A DNA stretch of 16,981 nt from O2-02-FULL-42-9 sp038043025 (GCA_038043025.1 JBBTCW010000056.1:1-16981); one strand, 5' to 3'. Positions 7,217-13,310 are shown, counted from the stretch's first letter. The notes: a model not told the origin generated them from the sequence alone. Numbers and translations are program-made.

Positions 7217-8779
7217 ATGTCGACAAATTTATCGCGCTTAAATAGGTTTTTTTTGTTTTCATTATTATTTATTAGTAGTGGTGGTATTTTTTCTGACACA
7301 CCGCATTTGATTTGGCATGATTGCAGTAAGAATATGAATGGCTCATCGTGTTCTTATACTCATATAGCAGTTCCTAAAAATTATAAGAAACCAAATGCTG
7401 GTACTTTTGCTTTGAAAGTACTTAAAGTACCTGCTGCCAATGAAAGCAGCAAAGTGGGTACTCTATTTATAAATTTCGGTATGCCTTGGGAATCTCAGGA
7501 AGATACTTTTTATCAATTTCCCCATTTTAATCATAAACTTTTTTCCGCGCTGCATGATCATTTTGATTTAGTGACCTTTACTGTTCGTGGCAGTAATTTG
7601 GATTTCAGTTGCCAAACATACGCTGCACAAAAGCTACGTAGTAAAATGCTGAAATTAAATTTAAGCGATCCTAAACAGCTAAAAACTTATATGCGTTTGC
7701 AAAGACAGCTGTTTACTGTATGCAAGCCCTATCGTGACAAAACCCTGCGGTATCTTGCAACTAAAAACAGCGTGAAAGATTTAGATATGGTACGCCAAGC
7801 TTTGGGTATTGCTAAAATTAACTATTATGGTGATTCTTATGGTACCGTTTTGGGGCAGCAATACATTATGAATTATCACGATAAAGTTCGTGCTATGGTT
7901 TTAGACGGTAATATAAACCCCGATTATGATATGCACGCATGGATTTTACATGCAGCAGCGTCTAATGAAGATACCTTGCAGCAGTTTTTTAACCTTTGTA
8001 CTGAGGCTGGCTCCAAGTGTGCTCTTTATCCCCGCCCACAAAAAAGATTTGCTGCGACAATAGAGCTTTTAGACAAGGGTCACGTTTCTGGACGAGGAAA
8101 ACTTGCTAACCAAAAATTAACTCGCGGGATGTTTAACAACTTGCTGGAAGATTTGATACCTTTCCCGACAATGCCTGTATCTTTGCAGGGATGTAACTTA
8201 AATTCTTGGCAATATTTGGCGCAAGGGCTTAACGACATCTACACTAAGAAAGATGCCAGTCTGCTGCTAAATCTTTTTAATCAAATGAAAGGCTATCATC
8301 CAGATACGGGTTTAGTAGATAGCCAAGATGATTGGTTGTCGACAGCTGTTTTTGCGCTCGATTTCAATAATCAGCCCAATTATAAACAATTACTGGATGA
8401 TGCGCATAAGATCAATGAGCTTTATCCGTTTGGCGGTGTTGTTGCCACTCAGTTTGAAGTTTCTAGTTTTGGTTGGCAAATGCCCGCCAATGCATTAACT
8501 CGCATATCGAAAACAGCCCAATTTCCAGCGGTACTTATTGTTGGTAATTTACATGACCCAACTACTTCTTATGTAGATAGCGAGGAATTAGCACAGCGTT
8601 TAAAGAATTCACGCTTACTGACTTGGAAGGGTGTTGGTCATACGGCTATTTATAACACTCAAAGCGATTGCATGATTAATTGCGAATTAGATTACTTGCT
8701 ATATTTAAAACTACCGGCTAAAGATACTAGCTGTCCTTATACATTTAATCCATTTGTTGAAAAGATAGACAAACAATAA
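7217..8779 (+). CDS. Secreted TAP-like alpha/beta hydrolase (peptidase-type)
   Basis: A 520-residue exported alpha/beta hydrolase resembling the tripeptidyl-aminopeptidase/prolyl aminopeptidase (TAP) group. The N-terminus (about residues 1-26) is a signal peptide. The nucleophile elbow is GDSYGT (205-210, Ser207), followed by the family-typical region VRAMVLDGNINP (224-235). The C-terminal TAP-like domain carries Asp447 (LHDPTT) and His475 (GVGHTAIY), completing the triad. The usual N-terminal NPGGPG oxyanion motif is replaced by NFGMPWES (86-93), which is odd and could alter activity. Many cysteines fit an oxidising periplasmic location. It follows the methyltransferase after 17 bases on the same strand. 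Likely substrate is a peptide, but an ester is possible. Confidence 0.82.
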   Translation: MSTNLSRLNRFFLFSLLFISSGGIFSDTPHLIWHDCSKNMNGSSCSYTHIAVPKNYKKPNAGTFALKVLKVPAANESSKVGTLFINFGMPWESQEDTFYQFPHFNHKLFSALHDHFDLVTFTVRGSNLDFSCQTYAAQKLRSKMLKLNLSDPKQLKTYMRLQRQLFTVCKPYRDKTLRYLATKNSVKDLDMVRQALGIAKINYYGDSYGTVLGQQYIMNYHDKVRAMVLDGNINPDYDMHAWILHAAASNEDTLQQFFNLCTEAGSKCALYPRPQKRFAATIELLDKGHVSGRGKLANQKLTRGMFNNLLEDLIPFPTMPVSLQGCNLNSWQYLAQGLNDIYTKKDASLLLNLFNQMKGYHPDTGLVDSQDDWLSTAVFALDFNNQPNYKQLLDDAHKINELYPFGGVVATQFEVSSFGWQMPANALTRISKTAQFPAVLIVGNLHDPTTSYVDSEELAQRLKNSRLLTWKGVGHTAIYNTQSDCMINCELDYLLYLKLPAKDTSCPYTFNPFVEKIDKQ

Positions 8780-8887
8780 TATTTTTTATATATTTTTCAT
8801 GATATGATAAATTTGTTTATTGAGAAATTAATGATTAGTTTCGTGATAAATTTAAATTAGGTGTTGCACTTGTTTGTTGAATCCACG

Positions 8888-8990
8888 TTTGACTTTCGTC
8901 GACCTGCTCGACGTAAAACAACTATTTGAAGTGGTCGCCAAAAAAAAATAAGTGATCCCCGCCCCATTGAAAAAGACTACTGGCTCATGC
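8888..8990 (+). pseudogene. Internally deleted remnant of an AbiEi/AbiEii pair
   Basis: Positions 8891-8910 match the AbiEi antitoxin gene around 11287-11306 (GACTTTCGTCG and CTGCTCG), and 8911-8990 match the AbiEii toxin start at 11532-11612 (ACGTAAAACAA, TTTGAAGTGGTCGCCAA, GACTACTGGCTCATGC). The two blocks are joined directly, so about 225 bp present in the other copy are missing. The reading frame is also broken by A-run changes. This is a second, dead copy of the AbiE-type locus; its right edge runs into the inverted-repeat stack starting at 9018. Weaker similarity to the antitoxin may extend left to about 8850. Confidence 0.8.
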
Positions 8991-9039
8991 AAAGTTGAGA
9001 AAAGGGAATAGACATAATAACGCGAGTTCCGGATAAGCG

Positions 9040-9175
9040 TTTGGCTGCAAATGCGCCATTGTTTGGCCATATTTCGTTATTTATCGCAAAATAAGCTCAA
9101 TGTAGCATGACTACATCTTTGCTTATTTTGCGATAAATGCCTCATCTGACCAAGTCTGGCGCATTTTCGCCCAAA
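9040..9175. repeat. Long hairpin (MITE-like), inner element A
   Basis: The core is a perfect 18-bp inverted repeat, 9079-9096 with 9121-9138 (ATTTATCGCAAAATAAGC and its complement), around a 24-base loop that itself contains ATGTAG/CTACAT. The arms extend outward with mismatches through AATGCGCCA (9050-9058) and TGGCGCATT (9157-9165). There is no coding potential. It lies inside the 9018-9415 composite. Confidence 0.75.
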
Positions 9176-9180
9176 ACCTA

Positions 9181-9361
9181 AGGGTCTGTCACAGAATAAG
9201 TGGTGCAGTTAGCGCCCAGCTGATAGGCAGATTTGGACGTTCTGATTGAGAAAAAAAACGCACATAGCAGGGACTATGTAAGTTATTTTTCGATTGAAGA
9301 ACGTCCAAAGATGCCTGTCAGATGGGATGCTAAATGTATCACTTATTCTGTGACAGACCCT
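9181..9361. mobile_element. 181-bp MITE-like full-length hairpin, inner element B
   Basis: The ends form a perfect 22-bp inverted repeat (AGGGTCTGTCACAG... at 9181-9202, complement at 9340-9361). The arms keep pairing inward almost to the centre: GGACGTTCT at 9235-9243 pairs with AGAACGTCC at 9298-9306, and CATAG at 9262-9266 with CTATG near 9274-9278. It is therefore one nearly continuous hairpin, a classic miniature inverted-repeat transposable element. The autonomous parent is not in the window. No direct target repeat is obvious. Confidence 0.82.
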
Positions 9362-9396
9362 GAGCATTGTACTAAACATTTCAGTTCTGACAAAGC

Positions 9397-10164
9397 TTAT
9401 CCGGAACTCGCGTTAATAATAAAAATTCCGCCGGTTATTTTTCCGTTAAATATTTCATCACGAATAAAAGTGTATCTGGTAAGCGCTTGGTCAAATTTTT
9501 CTTGCCCAAAGTCCAAGACTATATTTTCTTTTTTTTCAGAAAGTTTTTCAAGCAATTGGTTATACCACTCAATATATTCATCTCTTAAATCGATATATTC
9601 GGTATTGTCCCACCCGGTTTCTTTAAGCATCTTAGCCAAACCATCGAGTGAAACTGGATTCGATGTTTCATTCGAATTTGAAGTATCAATGAACCCGCTT
9701 TCGCCATGACTTAAATCGACATAGTCAAAAATGATGAATTGAGTTTCATCATGAGCCAATTTACGTAATTCTTTTAATGCAATGGTTTGATTTTGAAACT
9801 CATAAAAAGCATTAAAAATACAAATAATATCATATTTGTTGCTGGCAATAGCTGATGCGTGCAAATTCTTTATGTCGGCTTGATAAAATGTACAACTTGG
9901 ATGGTGTTTCTGCGCATAAATAATAGATTCTGTTTCAATGTCGATGCCCGTGACATGTCCAAAGCCTGATTGGTGTAAATAATCCGCGGTGCCACCTAAC
10001 CCGCAGCCAACATCTAATATAAGGTTGCTAGATATTTTGGGTATATGCGCAAAAGCTCTGTTAATTGCTTCGACTTCACCAGGGTGAGCATAGTCGCCGC
10101 CTCGTAAAAATGAGACAAGTTTTTTGCCTTGAACCGATCTTAATCTGATAGAGCTGCCTTTCAT
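9397..10164 (-). CDS. Class I SAM-dependent methyltransferase
   Basis: A 255-residue protein with SAM-binding motif LDVGCGLGG (50-58), Asp75 in GIDIE as the ribose acid, and YDIICIFNAFYEF as the motif II region. Residues 160-240 are a predominantly helical substrate domain. The start ATG overlaps the stop of the SnoaL-like gene by one base (TAATG), so the two are translationally coupled and probably act together. The last residues (NASSG and stop) are encoded by the terminal repeat of the element at 9018-9415, so the original C-terminus has probably been replaced. Substrate unknown. Confidence 0.85.
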   Translation of the reverse strand: MKGSSIRLRSVQGKKLVSFLRGGDYAHPGEVEAINRAFAHIPKISSNLILDVGCGLGGTADYLHQSGFGHVTGIDIETESIIYAQKHHPSCTFYQADIKNLHASAIASNKYDIICIFNAFYEFQNQTIALKELRKLAHDETQFIIFDYVDLSHGESGFIDTSNSNETSNPVSLDGLAKMLKETGWDNTEYIDLRDEYIEWYNQLLEKLSEKKENIVLDFGQEKFDQALTRYTFIRDEIFNGKITGGIFIINASSG

Positions 10165-10598
10165 TATAGAAAAATCTCTTTCACCGCTCCAATTTGCTGC
10201 AACAAAGAAAGCATATCTTCTGCTCCATCATGCTCTGTTATTTTACCATCCACAATGGTTTCTATATCAACGCCCATCATTTTAAAATGTTTACCCGTAG
10301 GTTTAGCGCCGAGATATTCATCCGTATGTGTTCCTTCAAGCATCCATTTAACAATATGTTTGTCTCCTTGCTGTATCCAGTAATCCACAGAAATATGCCA
10401 ATCAGGGAAGGCGGCTATTTGCGCGGCAATGAGCTTCCGAACACCATCAACGCCTTTTTCCAAACCAAATGGCACAATGTGATTCACATAATCTGGCGCA
10501 TATAGTTCATCTAAGACCTCTAGTTTTTTTTGATTAATCACTTCTTCATAAAACCGACGCAGAGGATTGCTGTTATCAATATTACTGGGTATAGGCAT
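10164..10598 (-). CDS. SnoaL-like / ester cyclase family protein
   Basis: A 144-residue cone-shaped-fold (NTF2-like) protein of the SnoaL polyketide-cyclase-like family. Typical features are NPLRRFYEEVINQKKLEVLD (11-30), the YAPDYVNH segment (33-40, His40), FPDWHISVDYWIQQGDK (64-80), the G/THTDEYLGAKPTGK block (89-103) and the closing GKITEHDGAEDMLSLLQQIG (118-137). Members include aldol cyclases and many uncharacterised enzymes; the family alone does not give a reaction. AAAGGA precedes the ATG at 10598. It is the first gene of a two-gene unit with the coupled methyltransferase, which suggests that they modify the same small molecule (inference). Confidence 0.87.
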   Translation of the reverse strand: MPIPSNIDNSNPLRRFYEEVINQKKLEVLDELYAPDYVNHIVPFGLEKGVDGVRKLIAAQIAAFPDWHISVDYWIQQGDKHIVKWMLEGTHTDEYLGAKPTGKHFKMMGVDIETIVDGKITEHDGAEDMLSLLQQIGAVKEIFL

Positions 10599-10734
10599 AG
10601 CTCATTTCCTTTGGTTAATGTTTGCCAGATTTTTGTTATTCTAATAGAAGCTTTTATTTTTTGCGATCTTTTTAAATTATCTTTCGGGAAGTAAAAAGAC
10701 AAAGAATGACGACGATTTTATATTCAAGAGAAAA

Positions 10735-10793
10735 CTGGTGCCCGAGGCCGGAATCGAACCGGCATGGGATTTGACTCCGAGAGATTTTAAGAC
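10735..10793 (-). repeat. Displaced tRNA-Leu 3' half (probable att scar)
   Basis: CTGGTGCCCGAGG...GGCATGGGATTT at 10735-10772 matches the tRNA-Leu(TAA) 3' end at 15494-15531. Similarity continues with a few changes through the variable arm to the anticodon loop (GATTTTAAG), ending near 10793. The 5' half of a tRNA is absent, so it is not a functional tRNA gene. A fragment running from the anticodon loop to the CCA end is what tyrosine-recombinase integration into a tRNA gene leaves behind. No integrase gene is nearby. Confidence 0.85.
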
Positions 10794-10850
10794 AAGCGCC
10801 GCAAGTCTTTTAACCAATTGATTAATATAGAAAAGTTGTTTACAGTAGTA

Positions 10851-10885
10851 TTTTTGCTAAAAACTGCATGAATTTTTACTAAAAA
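10851..10885 (+). promoter_or_regulatory. Two operator-like palindromes upstream of abiEi
   Basis: TTTTTGCTAAAAA (10851-10863) and TTTTTACTAAAAA (10873-10885) are near-identical, each nearly palindromic, and spaced 22 bp start to start, about two helical turns. They also form an imperfect inverted repeat with each other (10847-10865 / 10871-10889). They lie just upstream of the -35 box. AbiEi antitoxins are known to repress their own operon by binding repeats in the promoter, so these are the likely sites (inference). Confidence 0.6.
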
Positions 10886-10888
10886 TAC

Positions 10889-10917
10889 TTGCGTAAATGC
10901 TGTTCATAGATTAATAT
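10889..10917 (+). promoter_or_regulatory. Promoter of abiEi
   Basis: TTGCGT (10889-10894), a 17-bp spacer and TAATAT (10912-10917) make a good sigma70 promoter. Transcription would start around 10924, only a few bases before the ATG at 10927, so the mRNA may be nearly leaderless; no Shine-Dalgarno sequence precedes the start. GATTAATATA occurs both here (10909-10918) and at 10820-10829. Confidence 0.55.
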
Positions 10918-10926
10918 AACAACATT

Positions 10927-11523
10927 ATGTATACACGAAGCTTTGAGAAATTAGCACATCATTTGAAATCGGGTCACGTCTATCGACGAGAAGACTTATT
11001 GCCTTATTCAAAGGCGGTTGACCGAGACTTAATGCGACTTGCTCTTGAGGATTTTTTAGAAAAAGTCGCGCCTGGTTTATATTACGCACCAAAGATATCT
11101 CGTTTTGGTCATCTACCGCCAAACGATAAAGCTCTCGTTAAAGCCTTTCTACGCGATGATGATTTCTTATTATTATCGTGGAATGATTATAACTCCTTAG
11201 GAATAGGATTAACTCAACTTTATAATCGCACCGTTGTTTACAATTACAAACGCCATGGTGTATTTAAACTGGGTGATAAAGCATTTGACTTTCGTCGCCC
11301 TGCTCGCGGATTTCCTAAAAAATTAACGCCGGCTTTTCTTGTGGTCGATTTGCTTAACAACGCAAAAGAATTGGCCGATGAGAATGCCAAAAATTTAAAG
11401 TTGAAAATAAAAAATAAACTGCCAAACAATTTATTAAAACAAGCCGCAAACTGTGCAAAAAAATATGGCAAAGTTGCTACAAAAAAATTCTTCACGGAGC
11501 TATCTAGTGCCTCTTCTACATGA
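10927..11523 (+). CDS. abiEi: AbiEi-type antitoxin (type IV toxin-antitoxin)
   Basis: A 198-residue protein with the architecture of AbiEi/DUF6088-type antitoxins: an N-terminal winged-helix region (about 1-60, with VYRREDLLPYSKAVDRDLMR and the GLYYAP turn), a central domain with LLSWNDYNSLGIGLTQLYN (82-100) and RRPARGFPKKLTPAFLVVDLLNN (123-145), and a basic helical C-terminus. In known systems AbiEi represses the operon and counteracts the nucleotidyltransferase toxin AbiEii. The ORF is intact and keeps its promoter and operator-like repeats. The partner toxin, overlapping the antitoxin's end by 17 bases, is truncated, so this is now an orphan antitoxin. A partial second copy lies at 8888-8990. 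Confidence 0.75.
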   Translation: MYTRSFEKLAHHLKSGHVYRREDLLPYSKAVDRDLMRLALEDFLEKVAPGLYYAPKISRFGHLPPNDKALVKAFLRDDDFLLLSWNDYNSLGIGLTQLYNRTVVYNYKRHGVFKLGDKAFDFRRPARGFPKKLTPAFLVVDLLNNAKELADENAKNLKLKIKNKLPNNLLKQAANCAKKYGKVATKKFFTELSSASST

Positions 11524-11659
11524 ACTTTCTGACGTAAAACAATTATTTGAAGTGGTCGCCAAAGAAAAACAAGTGATTCCCGCCATTGTTGAAAAAGACT
11601 ACTGGCTCATGCACTGCTTATGGGGCTTGCAACAACAAGGCTTCGACTTTAGTTTATGA
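11507..11659 (+). pseudogene. AbiEii-type nucleotidyltransferase toxin, truncated after 50 residues
   Basis: The frame starts at GTG 11507, preceded by GGAG at 11496-11499, and overlaps the antitoxin's last codons, the normal arrangement for AbiE pairs. It reads VPLLHELSDVKQLFEVVAKE, then KQVIPAIVEKDYWLMHCLWG and LQQQGFDFSL before a TGA. The IVEKDYW and LWGLQQQG segments are typical of the N-terminus of AbiEii proteins, which continue with a GG(T)SL nucleotidyltransferase motif. Here that motif and all catalytic residues are missing, and unrelated DNA follows. The toxin is therefore dead. An ATG-led frame at 11453 is only the upstream extension inside the antitoxin gene. Confidence 0.82.
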
Positions 11660-11697
11660 ATCCGGTAGTTACTTTCAAGAAAATGGAAGCTGCCAGA

Positions 11698-11889
11698 TTA
11701 AGTTTGTGGCGAATGGCTATTTTTTTTATCAATTGCTGTTGACATCTGTTTCTGTGTATCTTGATTGCCAGCATTATTCTGATTCTGAGTATTTATATAC
11801 TGGGTAATAAAAATTGCTGGTTGCACTGTGGTAGGTTGTTTTTCGTTAAAAAGCCTAAAAAGCCCTTTGATAAAACTAATGATATTCAA
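11698..11889 (-). CDS. Unknown 63-aa protein coupled to the 188-aa gene
   Basis: A TTG at 11889 lies immediately after the stop of the upstream 188-aa gene, with GGGG just before, suggesting translational coupling. The product starts with an amphipathic or hydrophobic stretch (MNIISFIKGLFRLFNEK) and continues with a Gln/Asn/Thr-rich, hydrophilic tail (TQYINTQNQNNAGNQDTQKQ). No domain is recognised. The N-terminal helix might associate with membrane. The rare start codon and composition leave some doubt that it is translated. The gene faces the truncated AbiEii toxin convergently. Confidence 0.45.
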   Translation of the reverse strand: MNIISFIKGLFRLFNEKQPTTVQPAIFITQYINTQNQNNAGNQDTQKQMSTAIDKKNSHSPQT

Positions 11890-12456
11890 TTATTGATCCC
11901 CTTCTACAATTGTGAAAACCTTAACCAGCGCAGCTATCCGGTTATATTCAGCGGGTGTTAAATCGATGGGAAGCCCTGTAATGGCAATCTCTGCATTCGG
12001 ACGCAAGCGTAAACGTATTGTTGGATTAATCGTTTCGTTTGCTGCATCATTAATAACAACTGAAGAATCTAAAGAATCTTGAATCCCAACAATTTTTGAT
12101 TTATCAGTAGTCTGACCAGAATTAATAGATGCATCGGTATCCTTTTTTATTCGATGCCTCTGTGGCTTAAAATCGGCAGGTGATGCATGATATCGCTTAA
12201 ATTCTTCAATTGATTTAGCAAGACGTATCCGATAAATATTCAATGAAGCTGACTTCAATTTTCCCGGAAATTTATGCGCGTAGCGTGTCACAAGTTCATT
12301 TGCATCCACGTCATCGATATCCGTGTTTGCCAAATTTAACCCATATATAATTTTTCTGATCGTACTTACTCGTGAAGAGCCTGTGTTGCGATTATAAATG
12401 CCCTGATTAGTAGACGCTTCAACAAATTGCAGCAAAGTAGACATCGTCTTTTCCAT
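11890..12456 (-). CDS. Unknown 188-aa protein with recombinase-like N-terminal helices
   Basis: I do not recognise the family by name. Residues about 1-95 are helical and resemble in rhythm the SAM-like or core-binding domain of tyrosine recombinases (SSRVSTIRKIIYGLNLANTD, VDANELVTRYAHKFPGKLKS, then LNIYRIRLAKSIEEFKRYHA), but no catalytic domain follows. Residues 96-145 are polar and probably disordered. The C-terminus pairs a beta-like segment (TIRLRLRPNAEIAITGLPID) with LTPAEYNRIAALVKVF. GGGGA precedes ATG 12456; ATG 12444 with GGAAA is a second possible start. A good promoter lies at 12484-12512. It is the first gene of a two-gene unit in segment 2. Confidence 0.7.
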   Translation of the reverse strand: MEKTMSTLLQFVEASTNQGIYNRNTGSSRVSTIRKIIYGLNLANTDIDDVDANELVTRYAHKFPGKLKSASLNIYRIRLAKSIEEFKRYHASPADFKPQRHRIKKDTDASINSGQTTDKSKIVGIQDSLDSSVVINDAANETINPTIRLRLRPNAEIAITGLPIDLTPAEYNRIAALVKVFTIVEGDQ

Positions 12457-12483
12457 AATTTCCCCATTTCAATAAAAAAATGT

Positions 12484-12512
12484 AGTGTAGACCGTTTATC
12501 GGAGGATGTAAA
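12484..12512 (-). promoter_or_regulatory. Promoter of the 188-aa/63-aa unit
   Basis: On the minus strand TTTACA (12507-12512), a 17-bp spacer and TACACT (12484-12489) form a strong sigma70-type promoter. Transcription should begin about 20 bases before ATG 12456. An inverted repeat, CGTTTA/TAAACG (12493-12498, 12509-12514), overlaps the spacer and -35 box and could be an operator. Confidence 0.6.
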
Positions 12513-12609
12513 CGTTTTTTTTCAGACAGATTAATGAAAAATATGAAAAAAACAAATTAACTCAACCTAAAAGTCAAAAATGATGAAATTGCACCGCCAG
12601 TGTGCCATT

Positions 12610-12897
12610 TTAAGAAATTAAATTAGATAAAAAATGAACAACCTGATAAAACTCTTGATACTGGTGCCCGAGGCCGGAATCGAACCGGCAGTTAATTTCA
12701 CAGATAAGTCGATAATCTCCAACTCGATAGCGCCATAAGCCGGTTAATTTCCCCATCAATGGTTTGCCGAAATCTCTAGGCGTTTTAGCAGTCAATAAAC
12801 GATCACTTAAAAAATCGACAATTCTCTTCTGAACGGTACGATCTAGTTTTTTAAGTTGCTTTACAGCATGTTGATCTAACTTAATTTTCCAACCCAA
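12610..12897 (-). pseudogene. RelE/ParE-type toxin, C-terminus replaced by tRNA-Leu sequence
   Basis: The frame starts at TTG 12897 inside the end of the antitoxin gene. Residues 1-69 are a typical RelE-superfamily toxin: LDQHAVKQLKKLD, KPLMGKLTGLWRYRVGDYRL and ICEI. The family normally continues for about 20 more residues with a strand like LVVLVV.IGHRREVY that carries conserved Arg and aromatic residues. Instead, residues 70-79 (CRFDSGLGHQ) are a translation of the last 30 bases of tRNA-Leu, followed by 16 unrelated residues. The toxin has been cut exactly at an attachment-like repeat and has probably lost ribosome-dependent RNase activity. Confidence 0.87.
12661..12690 (-). repeat. Exact 30-bp copy of the tRNA-Leu 3' end (att scar)
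   Basis: CTGGTGCCCGAGG...ACCGGCA is identical to 15494-15523, the T-arm, acceptor end and CCA of the intact tRNA-Leu gene plus one flanking base, in the same orientation. The match stops abruptly on both sides: toxin-gene sequence on the right, unrelated AT-rich DNA on the left. It marks a recombination junction in the RelE-like gene. Confidence 0.92.
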
Positions 12898-13093
12898 GAT
12901 CTTTGATCACCTTTTCTAACGGGACAGATGGATTCTTTTTTTCTAACACTGAAATTGCTAATAAATAGTCTTCTTTATCTTCTAAAAATGCTTCTAATGC
13001 TTTTTTAACGTAATATGACTTCGTTCGACCGGTCTTTTCTGACAGTCGATTTAAACGGTTTTCCAAATGTTCAGGCAATCTCATTGCAAACAT
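12881..13093 (-). CDS. RelB/RHH-type antitoxin
   Basis: A 70-residue protein whose first part (AMRLPEHLENRLNRLSEKTG, then RTKSYYVKKALEAFLEDKED) is a ribbon-helix-helix DNA-binding domain. The rest (about 45-70) is the toxin-binding tail. GAGGG precedes ATG 13093 at good spacing; a second ATG at codon 4 is possible. It overlaps the RelE-like toxin start by 17 bases, the standard antitoxin-first operon layout. A perfect 20-bp palindrome over its promoter is the likely autoregulatory operator. Since the toxin is truncated, this is an orphan antitoxin, parallel to AbiEi nearby. Confidence 0.85.
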   Translation of the reverse strand: MFAMRLPEHLENRLNRLSEKTGRTKSYYVKKALEAFLEDKEDYLLAISVLEKKNPSVPLEKVIKDLGLEN

Positions 13094-13107
13094 TCTATGA
13101 GCCCTCT

Positions 13108-13127
13108 TTGATATACATGTATATCAA
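13108..13127. promoter_or_regulatory. Operator palindrome of the relBE-like operon
   Basis: TTGATATACATGTATATCAA is a perfect 20-bp palindrome placed over the expected transcription start and touching the -10 box. Ribbon-helix-helix antitoxins bind such palindromes to repress their own operon, so this is very probably the RelB-type binding site. It contains two TGATATAC half-sites. Confidence 0.8.
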
Positions 13128-13154
13128 GTATAACATATCATTTAAGATTATCAA
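13127..13154 (-). promoter_or_regulatory. Promoter of the relBE-like operon
   Basis: On the minus strand TTGATA (13149-13154), a 16-bp spacer and TATACT (13127-13132) form a near-consensus sigma70 promoter. The start site would fall inside the operator palindrome at 13108-13127. Confidence 0.7.
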
Positions 13155-13199
13155 TACAAATAAGCAGAAAAACTATAACTCATTGATTTTATAGAAGCT

Positions 13200-13267
13200 C
13201 GTGGGTTGCGCTGAGCGTACTCCGCTCAGCGCCAACCTACATTTCGTTTAGCTCAGCCTACCGCACT
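13200..13267. repeat. Dispersed palindromic repeat, copy 2 (shortened)
   Basis: GTGGGTTGCGCTGAGCG (13201-13217) and CGCTCAGCGCCAACCTAC (13223-13240) form a hairpin, followed by ATTTCGTTTAGC and GCCTACCGCACT. The right arm and tail match copy 1 at 2979-3018, while the left arm and loop are shorter. It sits downstream of the methyltransferase gene at 13311 and upstream of the relBE-like promoter, so it may also stop transcription from the right. Confidence 0.85.
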
Positions 13268-13310
13268 ATTTATCAAGTAAAAAGTGTTTTATTTCCTTTT
13301 CAAAGCACAT

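Larger units (their letters stand above)
9018..9415. mobile_element. Composite repeat element with 21-bp terminal inverted repeats
   Basis: TAACGCGAGTTCC...ATAAGC at 9018-9038 is repeated perfectly in inverse at 9395-9415 (21 bp), and both continue into (G)TTTG. Inside lie two further hairpin elements, 9040-9175 and 9181-9361. No ORF with a transposase signature is present, so this is a non-autonomous element or a pile-up of such elements. Its right end supplies the last codons of the methyltransferase at 9397. No target duplication is clear. Confidence 0.7.

Noticed and set aside
9233..9709. 158-codon plus-strand ORF
   Set aside because: It starts inside the MITE and reads antisense to the clear methyltransferase gene at 9397-10164.
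10735..10815. A complete second tRNA-Leu gene
   Set aside because: The 3' half matches, but no 5' acceptor strand complementary to the CTCGGGC end and no proper D-arm are found upstream.
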